DNA of 36,211 bases from Hellea sp. (lineage in GTDB: Bacteria; Pseudomonadota; Alphaproteobacteria; Caulobacterales; Maricaulaceae). The DNA lies in assembly GCA_020629195.1 (NCBI GenBank), contig JAHDDT010000001.1:1-36211 (forward strand), in the 5' to 3' direction. Below the pieces are notes generated by a model, which saw only the letters and a program-made list of their open reading frames with translations, was not told the origin of the DNA and ran no database searches. Positions 7,565 to 16,272 of this stretch are shown piece after piece (the first letter of the stretch is position 1; each line of letters starts with the position of its first letter). The position numbers were made by a program, and so were the translations under genes.

Positions 7565-8998
7565 ATGACTGATATTTACGGCCAGCTTATTAATGGCGAA
7601 TGGGATAATAGCGGCCCGCAAAGCGCCAATATCAATCCATCTGATGTATCTGACACGATTGGTCATTTGGCGAGCGCCACGGCGTCACAGGTCAGTGATG
7701 CCATCGCTGCAGCGCGGGCGGCGCAACCTAGCTGGGAAGCTGTAAAGCTCGAAGAGAAAAAGAATATTCTACATGCCATTGGCCAAGAGCTGATTGACCG
7801 CTGTGATGAGATTGGACAAATGCTCTCGCGCGAAGAGGGCAAACCCTTTGGCGAAGGCCGGGGCGAGACTTTTCGGGCGGGTGAGTTCTACCAATATTAT
7901 GCGGCAGAATGCCTACGCCAAATCGGCGAAAGCGCGGCTTCTGTACGTCCCGGAATCAATATTGATATTTCACGCGAAGCCATAGGGGTCGCGGGTCTTA
8001 TTACACCTTGGAACTTCCCCATTGCGATTGCGGCTTGGAAAATGGGCCCAGCATTGGCTTATGGAAATACTGTTGTCTTGAAGCCGTCAGAAGTGACGCC
8101 AGCCACGGCGCATATTCTGGCCGAAGTGCTCAATAAGCATTTGCCCAAAGGCGTCTTTAATATGGTGCAAGGTGGCGGCGAAGTCGGCGCGGCATTATCG
8201 TCGGGTAAAATTGATGCTGTGTCATTTACAGGCTCTGTGCCGACAGGACGGAAGATTGCGCAAGCGGCTATTCAAAATATGGCGCGTGTTCAATGCGAAA
8301 TGGGCAGCAAAAACCCGATCGTCGTTATGGACAATGCGGATATGGATATTGCAATTGCACAATCTATTCACGGCGCATTCGGGGCGTCTGGTCAGAAGTG
8401 TACAGCCTCATCGCGTCTTATTGTGCACGAAGCTATTCATGATGAATTTGTTGAAAAACTTGCCGAGGCCGCTGAAGCTAAAAAGGTCGGCCATGCGCTG
8501 GAAGACGGCACGGAATTAGGCCCTGTCGTTTCAGAAACACAGATGGATAAAATCCTCGGCTATATGGACCTTGCGAAAGAAGAGGGCGGCGAACTTATCA
8601 CAGGCGGTAAGCGTCTTGAGCGCGATACCGAAGGGTATTATCTCGCGCCTACGATTTATACAGGCACAACGAATGACATGCGGGTCAACCGCGAAGAAAT
8701 CTTTGGACCTATGACTTGCGTGCAAAAGATAAGCACTTACGAAGAAGGTCTGGCCATTGCTAATGATACAGAATTTGGTTTGGCGGCCTCTATCATCACA
8801 AGCAATCTGAAACAGGCCGAGCATTTCAAGCGTAATGCGAAATATGGAAGTGTCTTGGTAAACTTGGCCACAGCAGGTCTTGATTATCACGTGCCCTTTG
8901 GCGGACGGAACAGCTCTTCTTATGGCCCGCGGGAGCAAGGTGAACACGCCAAAGATTTCTACACAATCATGAAAACAGCTTACACGAACCCTGGTTAA
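7565..8998 (+). CDS. NAD(P)-dependent aldehyde dehydrogenase, 2-oxoglutarate-semialdehyde-dehydrogenase-like
   Basis: The full-length 477-residue ALDH has every catalytic landmark: PWNFP (Asn150), the cofactor segment VVLKPSEVTP, FTGSVPTGRKIA, general base Glu245 in CEMGSKNP, nucleophile Cys279 in GQKCTASSR, and EEIFGP. The C-terminal FGGRNSSSYGPREQG resembles 2-oxoglutarate-semialdehyde (2,5-dioxovalerate) dehydrogenases of hydroxyproline and sugar-acid pathways. Betaine-aldehyde dehydrogenases look less similar there. It would oxidise an aldehyde to its acid in the cytosol. The start is preceded by AAAGGAAAAG. The M19-like gene follows after four bases. The pairing with a DpkA-like imine reductase suggests breakdown of a cyclic or N-methylated amino acid, but no proline or hydroxyproline enzyme is present to confirm it. 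Confidence 0.85.
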   Translation: MTDIYGQLINGEWDNSGPQSANINPSDVSDTIGHLASATASQVSDAIAAARAAQPSWEAVKLEEKKNILHAIGQELIDRCDEIGQMLSREEGKPFGEGRGETFRAGEFYQYYAAECLRQIGESAASVRPGINIDISREAIGVAGLITPWNFPIAIAAWKMGPALAYGNTVVLKPSEVTPATAHILAEVLNKHLPKGVFNMVQGGGEVGAALSSGKIDAVSFTGSVPTGRKIAQAAIQNMARVQCEMGSKNPIVVMDNADMDIAIAQSIHGAFGASGQKCTASSRLIVHEAIHDEFVEKLAEAAEAKKVGHALEDGTELGPVVSETQMDKILGYMDLAKEEGGELITGGKRLERDTEGYYLAPTIYTGTTNDMRVNREEIFGPMTCVQKISTYEEGLAIANDTEFGLAASIITSNLKQAEHFKRNAKYGSVLVNLATAGLDYHVPFGGRNSSSYGPREQGEHAKDFYTIMKTAYTNPG

Positions 8999-9002
8999 AC
9001 CG

Positions 9003-9977
9003 ATGTTGATTATCGACGCGCTGCAATATGTAAACTGGACACGCGAGCTGTTCGAAGAGGCCAAAGCGGGCGGCGTCAACGCGATACATGTGACCATCGC
9101 GTATTGGGAAAACACGCGAGACGCACTTGAAAATATTGGAGATTGGCGAAAGCGCTTTCGCGATCATAGCGATATCATTATGCCTGTGCGTCAAGCTTCA
9201 GATATTTTAGCGGCGCAGAAATCGGGTAAGATTGGCATTATATTTGGCTTCCAAAATTGTTCACCGATTGAGGATGATTTGCGCATGGTCGAAACGTTGC
9301 ATGAGCAAGGCGTGCGTATCATGCAGCTAACCTATAATAATCAAAGCCTACTCGCGACGGGATGCTATGAGGAGGGCGATAGCGGCGTCACGCGCTTTGG
9401 CCGTGAAGTTATAAAAGAAATGAACCGTGTCGGCATGATAATAGACATGTCTCACAGTGCCGAGCATTCGACGCTGCAAACAATAGAATTGTCAGAGCGC
9501 CCGATCGCTATCACCCATGCAAACCCGTCCCGTTGGCACGAAGCGCTTCGGAACAAATCTGATGACGTTTTAAAGGCCTTAGGCGAGAGCGGCGGAATGC
9601 TTGGGTTCTCCATGTATCCTTTTCATCTCAATAATGGGCCCGATTGTAGCCTTGACGATTTCTGCGGCATGATAATGGATACGGCTGAGCTCATGGGTAT
9701 TGACCATATCGGTATTGGATCGGACCTTTGCCAAAATTGGGGGTATGAGACTCTGGAGTGGATGCGGTCCGGGAAATGGACTTTCAAGCCAGACTATGGC
9801 GAAGGCAGCGCCTCTAACGCAGATTGGCCGCGCCAGCCCGATTGGTTTGCAAGCTCCAAAGATTTTGGAAATATTGCCAAAGGCTTGTCCGATAAAGGTA
9901 TGGCGCAAAGCGATGTTGAAAAAGTCATGGGTCTTAATTGGTTCAACTTTTTTGAAGCCGGGTTTCAGCCCGCCTAA
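9003..9977 (+). CDS. Membrane-dipeptidase-like (peptidase M19 family) protein with altered metal site
   Basis: The 324-residue amidohydrolase-fold protein aligns by eye to M19 renal dipeptidases through GVRIMQLTYNN, IIDMSHS (His151), ITHANP (His172) and HIGIGSDL. Two canonical metal-binding elements are changed. The N-terminal HxD reads DALQYVNW, and the bridging-Glu segment (EGG in dipeptidases) reads FQN with Gln84. The same DxxxxxxWNRELFE- and FGFQN-type features, as I recall, mark the subfamily next to the dimethylglycine demethylase genes (dgcAB) of Pseudomonas, which fits the DMGDH gene downstream. There is no signal peptide, so it is cytosolic. Real dipeptidase activity is doubtful. 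It overlaps the next gene by one base (TAATG). Confidence 0.8.
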   Translation: MLIIDALQYVNWTRELFEEAKAGGVNAIHVTIAYWENTRDALENIGDWRKRFRDHSDIIMPVRQASDILAAQKSGKIGIIFGFQNCSPIEDDLRMVETLHEQGVRIMQLTYNNQSLLATGCYEEGDSGVTRFGREVIKEMNRVGMIIDMSHSAEHSTLQTIELSERPIAITHANPSRWHEALRNKSDDVLKALGESGGMLGFSMYPFHLNNGPDCSLDDFCGMIMDTAELMGIDHIGIGSDLCQNWGYETLEWMRSGKWTFKPDYGEGSASNADWPRQPDWFASSKDFGNIAKGLSDKGMAQSDVEKVMGLNWFNFFEAGFQPA

Positions 9978-11686
9978 TGGTAATGCTTGCGCCGCATATC
10001 GCTGATGACGCTTTGGATTACCGCCCCGCGAGTGTCGTCATGGATATTAATCGCCTCGGGACGTTATATCCTTATCCCTTAAGTTTTATGCGCTCTTTGG
10101 TGCGCCGTATTTTGCGAGAAAAATGGGATATTCAGCGTACGCATCTCTCTCTCTGTGATGAAGGCTATGGAGAGGTTATCTATAGTGTGAAGACACCCAA
10201 TGGTATTTTTAGCTATGTTATTTTTTCTAAATATCTCGATCCGAATATTCGCAGTGACCGCGTAATTGCCGAAGATTGGGATATGACGGTCACGCTCTGT
10301 GAAGGCGAGGTGGATAGCGGGCGGCTTGATGTGCTGCGCGCAAATGTACCGCTCCAAGAAAAAGGCCGCGTGGATAGTAGCTGCTTTGTTTTATCCCGCG
10401 CGAATAAGTCGGCGCGTAACTTTAATTATGTCGTGGATAGCTTGTCTTCGGGACAGCAGCCTGATTTAGATGTTATGGCAAAAGTCGGATATCTTTACCG
10501 TACAACAGCGGTTTATGGCTCAGGCAAATTTGGCATGGCCGTATGGGATAAGGTGAAATCTAAATATCCAGATTTCGCGAGCCCTTTTGCCGCTGAGATG
10601 TTCTCTTGTTTTCTCATTCGTGATTTCAGTTTGTTCCAAGCCGATTATGTGGCGAAAAAGCGAGCTCCTGATACCGCGGTGGAAATGGCACCTCCCATTA
10701 AGCGCTATGTCGGGATTGGTAATGCAACCGGGCTTGGCATGGCACCTTATCTTATTAATCACCCTCTGCTGATAAATAATTGGATTGAGGTCAGAGAAAC
10801 GGCCTTAGCCCGCGTAAAGCGCAGTGGTCCTATAAGTGATGATAAGCGCGGCGACTTTCTCTGTTTGGCTGAAAAGGCGATGCAGCACTTGGATGAAATA
10901 TCGACCGATAATGCAGACCAAAATGCTTTAAACCTAAAAGCCAAAACAGATATGGCGGCTTTAGTGAAATGGTTTCAAGGCGCGCAGGTTTCGGCATGGT
11001 CCGAGCTTACCGAGCATGCTGAGCTGCATTTCAGCGTCGAGGCGCAAGAGCTTCTAAATGTTCTGCTTTTGGAGCTCTATCCAGATTTATTCACTGATCT
11101 GGAAGAGAGTTTGTCTCTTGAGGAGGTTTATTCCCTAGAGGCAAGCATGTCTGTCAGAGATCTAAAACGCCTTGTCGAAACACACTATGATTGGGCGCTT
11201 GGGATTGATTATACAGACCCTAAAACACAGGGTATTTTCTGGTATCGCTCGGAAGAAAAAATGGAGCCACGTCTGGGCCAACGCTTTGAAGAGCCTGGGG
11301 CCGCGAATGAGATGCTTTTGGGTATCGGATGGTATGTTTGTGAGAGCTATAGAGATCTCTGCGAATATATTGAGAAACAAGGCGACGAACTGACAACTGC
11401 CCGTTTTGTTTTTGAAAACCCTCAACATCGTTACATCGTGCGCCGTATGCAAACGATGGCTAAAACGCGCTATGGCGAGATACGGATCAACGCCATTGAT
11501 TTAGATGTGCTGCCCATACATTTGCTGCGCTGTAAACTCTCTTTCTTTGGTGTTGGCAAATTTGACCCCCGTTCCCGTATGTGGGTGCGTAATACAATGT
11601 TTCAGGGCGCGCCTCTTATATCCGATATCGGGCAAACGGTTGAGGACACGTGGTGTTTTCCAATCCGTCCCGAAGTGAATGGATGA
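9977..11686 (+). CDS. Uncharacterised 569-residue protein, not recognised
   Basis: I do not recognise this family. The protein is soluble-looking, with no signal peptide and no membrane segment, and is mildly acidic overall. The N-terminal 170 residues alternate strands and helices (RLGTLYPYPLSFMRSLVRR, WDMTVTLCEGEVDSGR). A central conserved-looking patch YVGIGNATGLGMAPYLINH lies near residues 238-256. A helical stretch rich in Leu/Glu follows around 330-400. The C-terminus is rich in aromatic and Arg residues (RMWVRNTMFQGAPLI). The gene is coupled on both sides: it begins inside the stop of the M19-like gene and ends in an ATGA overlap with the next gene. That packing argues for a real and jointly needed product. 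The glycine-rich GIGNATGLGM patch could be a ligand loop, but that is a guess. Confidence 0.8.
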   Translation: MVMLAPHIADDALDYRPASVVMDINRLGTLYPYPLSFMRSLVRRILREKWDIQRTHLSLCDEGYGEVIYSVKTPNGIFSYVIFSKYLDPNIRSDRVIAEDWDMTVTLCEGEVDSGRLDVLRANVPLQEKGRVDSSCFVLSRANKSARNFNYVVDSLSSGQQPDLDVMAKVGYLYRTTAVYGSGKFGMAVWDKVKSKYPDFASPFAAEMFSCFLIRDFSLFQADYVAKKRAPDTAVEMAPPIKRYVGIGNATGLGMAPYLINHPLLINNWIEVRETALARVKRSGPISDDKRGDFLCLAEKAMQHLDEISTDNADQNALNLKAKTDMAALVKWFQGAQVSAWSELTEHAELHFSVEAQELLNVLLLELYPDLFTDLEESLSLEEVYSLEASMSVRDLKRLVETHYDWALGIDYTDPKTQGIFWYRSEEKMEPRLGQRFEEPGAANEMLLGIGWYVCESYRDLCEYIEKQGDELTTARFVFENPQHRYIVRRMQTMAKTRYGEIRINAIDLDVLPIHLLRCKLSFFGVGKFDPRSRMWVRNTMFQGAPLISDIGQTVEDTWCFPIRPEVNG

Positions 11687-12438
11687 GCGGCGAGACGCAT
11701 CTATACTTGTCATTAAATGAGCTGCGCGCGCTTATGCGGCGTACCTATGAGGCGCTCTATCATCACGGTTATGATTTTGCTGTAATGGCGCGGTCTTGTC
11801 TTTGGCTTGAAGCGCACGGCCTTGACGGAATTGGATTGATTATACGCAGCCTTCCGGATTTGGAAACGCCCGCGCGTGAGATTAAACTCTCAGAGCCTAC
11901 GCCGAACCACTTTTTGTTAGAGGGATATGGCCGCTGTCTTATTCCTTTTATAAATGCGTCAACAGATTTGGCGATTGCGGGGGCTCAAGAAAGCGGCTTT
12001 GGGCAAATCGACATTCTCAATGTCTTTGGCCGCCTGAATGTTTTTGCCGCCTTGAAAAAAACGGCACGGCTTAATTTATATTCTGCCGCCATCTGGTATG
12101 ACGCCACTGAAGCGCGAACGCATATTCTCTGGCTTCAATCCTCTCAAAACTTGCCTGATTATTTTATTTTGAACGAGGTCCATCAAGGACCTTGGGGTAA
12201 ATCTGGTTTGCGTTTTTTATGTTCAACGGAGGCGGAAGTGGTGAAAGAAAATGTGCGCCGCGTTTTACCAGAGAATACATCGCCTCATAAAACGGCAATG
12301 GAGTTAGAGAAGGCTTATGCGCACGCTTTGGAAAATGGGATTTCTGTGTCCAAAAACACCTATGCACAGCTCAATAAAATTGCAGACCGGCTGCTTGTGC
12401 CCTCAACAGATGCCTCTCGGCGCGGAGCTGGCGAGTAG
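11683..12438 (+). CDS. Uncharacterised protein, possibly DUF3726 family
   Basis: From the ATG at 11683 the product is 251 residues. An in-frame GTG at 11650 would add 11 residues and a longer overlap, so the ATGA junction with the preceding stop is preferred. The N-terminal helical region LSLNELRALMRRTYEALYHH with WLEAHGLDGIGL recalls both DUF3726 proteins and the N-terminal helical domain of Ldh_2 dehydrogenases (compare SVESIHSLAKDTLMKFG and DGCVSHGLFRLPGY in the gene at 6513). The tail VPSTDASRRGAGE also fits my memory of DUF3726. It lacks the nucleotide-site motifs of Ldh_2 enzymes, so it is not an obvious dehydrogenase. Function is unknown. It is translationally coupled to the unknown gene before it. 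Confidence 0.78.
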   Translation: MSGETHLYLSLNELRALMRRTYEALYHHGYDFAVMARSCLWLEAHGLDGIGLIIRSLPDLETPAREIKLSEPTPNHFLLEGYGRCLIPFINASTDLAIAGAQESGFGQIDILNVFGRLNVFAALKKTARLNLYSAAIWYDATEARTHILWLQSSQNLPDYFILNEVHQGPWGKSGLRFLCSTEAEVVKENVRRVLPENTSPHKTAMELEKAYAHALENGISVSKNTYAQLNKIADRLLVPSTDASRRGAGE

Positions 12439-12563
12439 GCTGGCGTCCGTTAATCCTAGGGCTGTTTTATAACATTAATAGAGCTAATATCTGTTTGGCG
12501 GAATTGACGCATTCCTGCCCTGTGGATAGGGGCTAAAATAGATAAAATATACAAGGTCGTGCC

Positions 12564-15011
12564 ATGAGTGAGATTCAAAAAACAGCCAAAGCCGTTGTCA
12601 TTGGAGGTGGCGTAGTTGGCGTTTCGACGCTCTACCACTTGGTGAAAAAAGGCTGGTCTGATTGTGTTTTGTTCGAACGCAAAGAGCTAACTTCGGGTTC
12701 AACTTGGCATGCGGCTGGCCTCTTGCCGCTCTTTAATATGAGCTACTCTGTGGGGCAGCTTCATAAATATTCCGTTGAGCTTTACAAATCGCTTGAAGCC
12801 GAAACAGGACAGGATGTTGGCATTCGTCCCGTCTCTAATATTCGCCTTGCCACCAACCAAGACCGCATGGATGAGTATCATCAATATGCGGGTGTTGCGC
12901 AGACCATTGGTGTGCAGGTGGATTTCCTCACGGCGGAGGAGGTTGTGGAGATTTGGCCCTTCGCAAAGAAAGAGGGCATTGTCGGCGCTATTCGGCATCC
13001 GGAAGATGGGTATGTGCAGCCCGCCGATTTGACTCAAGCCTTTGCGATTGGCGCGCGTGCCGGCGGTGGTAAAATCCACCGAAACACGTCTGTGCTTGCT
13101 ATTGAACAGCTACCTGATGATCGGTGGAAGGTGACGACGGATAAGGGCGAAATTATCGCTGAGCATGTCATTTCTTGTACGGGTTCATTTGCCCGTAAAA
13201 CAGGGGAGATGATTGGCCTTGATATTCCTGTTGTCCCCGTAGAGCATCAATATATCGTAACAGAATCTCATCCTGATATTGTGCAGCGCCGCAAAGACGG
13301 TTTGCCCGAACTGGGAGTGCTGCGTGAGTCTGATGGCTCTTGGTATATGCGCGAAGAGGCGGGCGGCTTAATCCTTGGGCCCTATGAGCACGGCGCGCCG
13401 GCTTGCTATCTTGATGGCCCTGATGCGCAGTCTGAATATGAGCTGTTCCAAGAAGATATTGACCGCCTTATGCCGCATATTGAAAGCGCCATTAACCGCG
13501 TGCCTATCTTTGAAGATTTGGGCATCAAGAAAGTCTATAACGGCGCGATTGCTTACACCCCTGATGGCAACCCAATTGTCGGTCCTGCTTGGGATAAGAA
13601 AAACTTCTGGCTTAATGAAGGTCATAGCTTTGGCATTACAGCTGCGGGCGGAGCAGGATGGCAACTCGCCGAATGGATTGTCGAAGGCGAGCCGACCGTT
13701 GATATGCTCGGTGTCGACCCGCGCCGTTTTGGACCTTATGCGACGAAGAGTTACCTCATTGAGAAGAACGAAGAAGCTTACGCGGATGTTTTCACCATCC
13801 ATTATCCTGATGAGGAAAGAATGGCGGCGCGTCCTTTGCGAACATCTCCGTGTTACGACCGCATGAAGGATAAAGGCGCTGTCTTTGGGCAGCTCTTTGG
13901 ATGGGAACGCCCAAACTGGTTTGCGCCTGAGGGCACCCCGCAAAAAGATGATTGGTCATTCCGCCGCTCTTCCTATTTCGAACATGTCGGAAATGAGTGC
14001 AAAAATGTCGCTGAGAATGTGGGTCTGCTAGATATGACGGCATTTGCTAAATGCCGGATCGAAGGCAAAGGCGCGGCCAAGTGGCTTAACACAATGCTGG
14101 CACAAAAAATGCCAGTGCGGGCAGGAAAACTCGCATTGGCGCATGGCCTGACATCCAAAGGCGGCGTTCATTCTGAATTTACGGTGCAGCGCGAAAGTAA
14201 GACAAGTTTCTATCTCGTTTCGGCGGGCGCTAATCATCGTTTGGATCATGACTGGCTCCGTAAGCATCTTCCTGATGACGGGTCAGTGCATATGACTGAT
14301 CTCACAAATTCTATGGGTGTTTTTGTTGTCGCGGGGCCAAAAGCGCGGGACCTCTTACAGCCCATCACAGGCTCCAATCTTTCCAATGAAAATTTCCCAT
14401 GGCTAACAGGGCAGGAGACCTATGTCGGGCATGCGCCTGTTAAGCTGCTGCGCGTGAATTTTGTTGGCGAACTCGGATGGGAAATTCACCATCCTATTGA
14501 ATATCAGAACCATATATTTGACGCTCTTTTCAAACATGGCGATAAGCATGGCCTTAAGCCTTTTGGTATCCGCGCTATGAACTCAATGCGTCTTGAAAAA
14601 TCCTACCGTTTAGTTGGCACAGAAATGTCAATTGAATATGCGGCTTATGAATCTGGGCTTCACCGTTTTGTAAATATGAAAAAGAAAGAAAATTTCTTGG
14701 GCAAAGAGGCCCTTTTGGCTTGGGAGAAAAAGGGTTTCGAGAATGCCTTTGTAACGCTGGGCGTGAGTGATGTTGATGATGCAGACGTCATCGGGAATAA
14801 TCCCATCTATCATGACGGCAAGGTCATTGGGCGCGCGACAGGGGGCGGTTATGGCTGGCGCATGCAAACGTCTTTGGCGCTTGCAATGGTTCATCCCTCA
14901 GTCTCAGCGGTTGGCACCAAGCTGGAGATTGAAATTCTTGGTAAGCGGTATAAATGCCAAGTTCTCGAAGACAGCCCGCACGATCCAACAAATGAGAAAC
15001 TGAGATCTTAA
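12564..15011 (+). CDS. FAD-dependent oxidoreductase with C-terminal GcvT/folate domain (dimethylglycine/sarcosine dehydrogenase family)
   Basis: This 815-residue two-part enzyme starts with a DAO-type FAD fold. The dinucleotide loop is GGGVVG at 14-19, and the flavin-linking motif is GSTWHAAGL with His49, which in dimethylglycine dehydrogenase carries covalent FAD. The linker region around residues 390-430 (RPLRTSPCYDR) leads into a GcvT-like tetrahydrofolate domain and C-terminal barrel (residues ~430-815: TSKGGVHSEFTVQR, VNFVGELGWEIH, GGGYGWRMQTSLALAMV). The expected role is oxidative N-demethylation of dimethylglycine or a related methylamine, giving 5,10-methylene-THF and passing electrons to ETF. 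It abuts soxB with no gap. A 125-base gap precedes it, so a promoter there is likely. A TTGACG occurs at 12504-12509, but no well-spaced -10 box is evident. Confidence 0.92.
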   Translation: MSEIQKTAKAVVIGGGVVGVSTLYHLVKKGWSDCVLFERKELTSGSTWHAAGLLPLFNMSYSVGQLHKYSVELYKSLEAETGQDVGIRPVSNIRLATNQDRMDEYHQYAGVAQTIGVQVDFLTAEEVVEIWPFAKKEGIVGAIRHPEDGYVQPADLTQAFAIGARAGGGKIHRNTSVLAIEQLPDDRWKVTTDKGEIIAEHVISCTGSFARKTGEMIGLDIPVVPVEHQYIVTESHPDIVQRRKDGLPELGVLRESDGSWYMREEAGGLILGPYEHGAPACYLDGPDAQSEYELFQEDIDRLMPHIESAINRVPIFEDLGIKKVYNGAIAYTPDGNPIVGPAWDKKNFWLNEGHSFGITAAGGAGWQLAEWIVEGEPTVDMLGVDPRRFGPYATKSYLIEKNEEAYADVFTIHYPDEERMAARPLRTSPCYDRMKDKGAVFGQLFGWERPNWFAPEGTPQKDDWSFRRSSYFEHVGNECKNVAENVGLLDMTAFAKCRIEGKGAAKWLNTMLAQKMPVRAGKLALAHGLTSKGGVHSEFTVQRESKTSFYLVSAGANHRLDHDWLRKHLPDDGSVHMTDLTNSMGVFVVAGPKARDLLQPITGSNLSNENFPWLTGQETYVGHAPVKLLRVNFVGELGWEIHHPIEYQNHIFDALFKHGDKHGLKPFGIRAMNSMRLEKSYRLVGTEMSIEYAAYESGLHRFVNMKKKENFLGKEALLAWEKKGFENAFVTLGVSDVDDADVIGNNPIYHDGKVIGRATGGGYGWRMQTSLALAMVHPSVSAVGTKLEIEILGKRYKCQVLEDSPHDPTNEKLRS

Positions 15012-16262
15012 GTGAAATATTCTGCCATAAGCCTATTCGCGAATGCGCTATCGGGTCATAAAAAATGGCCTGTACAATTTCCGGATAAAGAACCGAAAAA
15101 AGAATATGATGCCATCATTGTTGGCGGTGGGGGTCATGGCCTTGGCGCGGCCTATTATCTCGCCAAACGTTACGGTATTACCAATGTTGCGGTTCTAGAA
15201 AAGGGCTGGATTGGCGGCGGAAATACAGGTCGGAACACGACGATAATTCGGTCTAATTACCTCTTTGATGAGAGCGCGGCCATGTATGATCATGCCGTCG
15301 ACCTTTGGGATGGTTTAGGGCAAGAGCTAAATTATAATTTGATGTTCTCCAAACGCGGGGTGCTGATGCTCGCCCATAATGTGCATGATGTGCAAAGCTT
15401 TCAGCGTCATGTCCATGCAAACCGCCTAAACGGCGTTGATAATAAATGGCTCAGCCCTGAAGAGTGCAAAGCCTTTTGTCCGCCGCTCGATATTTCACCC
15501 CATCGCCGCTATCCCGTGATGGGCGGGGCGCTACAAATGCGGGCAGGTACTGCGCGTCATGATAGCGTGGCTTGGGGCTATGCCCGGGCTGCGAGTAAAC
15601 TTGGCGTCGATATTATCCAAAACTGTAAAGTTATCGGTATTCGCCGGGATGCAGATGGCGCTGTTGAAGGCGTCGAAACGGAAAAAGGGTATATTGCTTC
15701 AAAGAAAATTGGTGTTTCTGCGGCAGGTAATACTTCCGTTGTGATGGAGATGGCGGGCTTGCGGTTTCCGCTTGAGAGCTATCCTTTGCAGGCTTTGGTC
15801 TCTGAGCCTGTCAAACCTATTATGCCCTGCGTTGTGATGTCAAATGCGGTTCACGCCTATATTAGTCAGTCTGATAAAGGCGAGCTTGTGATTGGCGCGG
15901 GCACGGATCAATATACGAGTTACAGCCAGCGTGGGCCCTTGCATCTTCAAGAACATAATGTCGCTGCGATTTGCGAGATTTTCCCAATTTTTAAACGTCA
16001 ACGTATGCTCCGTTCTTGGGGCGGGATTGTTGACGTGACACCAGACCGATCACCCATTGTGGGCAAAACGCCTGTAAAAGGGCTTTATGTGAATTGCGGA
16101 TGGGGCACGGGCGGCTTCAAAGCCACACCAGGCGCAGCCGATATGCTGGCCTATACCGTGGCGCATGATGCTCCGCATAAAATAAATGCACCGTTTAATC
16201 TGGACCGGTTCGTCGGTGGACGCTTAATCGACGAAGCGGCGGCTGCCGCTGTTGCCCATTAG
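15012..16262 (+). CDS. soxB: Heterotetrameric sarcosine oxidase subunit beta
   Basis: The 416-residue protein starts at GTG directly after the TAA of the upstream gene. It shows the beta-subunit FAD loop GGGGHGLG at 38-45, the conserved GGGNTGRNTT that follows the first flavin strand, and His183 in GTARHDSVAWGY. That histidine corresponds to the residue that holds covalent FMN in characterised SoxB. The C-terminal TPDRSPIVGKTP and NCGWGTGGFKATPGA close the FAD site. Length and N-terminal extension are typical. The enzyme oxidises sarcosine to glycine, and with tetrahydrofolate it yields 5,10-methylene-THF. The gene order B-D-A-G that follows is canonical. Confidence 0.96.
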   Translation: MKYSAISLFANALSGHKKWPVQFPDKEPKKEYDAIIVGGGGHGLGAAYYLAKRYGITNVAVLEKGWIGGGNTGRNTTIIRSNYLFDESAAMYDHAVDLWDGLGQELNYNLMFSKRGVLMLAHNVHDVQSFQRHVHANRLNGVDNKWLSPEECKAFCPPLDISPHRRYPVMGGALQMRAGTARHDSVAWGYARAASKLGVDIIQNCKVIGIRRDADGAVEGVETEKGYIASKKIGVSAAGNTSVVMEMAGLRFPLESYPLQALVSEPVKPIMPCVVMSNAVHAYISQSDKGELVIGAGTDQYTSYSQRGPLHLQEHNVAAICEIFPIFKRQRMLRSWGGIVDVTPDRSPIVGKTPVKGLYVNCGWGTGGFKATPGAADMLAYTVAHDAPHKINAPFNLDRFVGGRLIDEAAAAAVAH

Positions 16263-16272
16263 AGGATAAGAG

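Noticed and set aside
7565-8998. Betaine-aldehyde dehydrogenase (betB)
   Set aside because: No choline dehydrogenase or betI is present, and the C-terminal FGGRNSSSYGPREQG favours the semialdehyde-dehydrogenase group.
8531-9115. 194-residue minus-strand open frame across the ALDH and M19-like genes
   Set aside because: It lies opposite the well-supported ALDH C-terminus and M19 start, is Cys- and Arg-rich in the manner of shadow frames, and has no motif.
12439-12563. Sigma-70 promoter from TTGACG (12504-12509) and TAAAAT (12534-12539)
   Set aside because: The spacer would be 24 bases, too long. A promoter is likely in this gap, but these boxes do not define it.
13368-13943. 191-residue minus-strand open frame opposite the DMGDH-type gene
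   Set aside because: The plus-strand frame is an intact conserved enzyme throughout, and the reverse frame has no family features.
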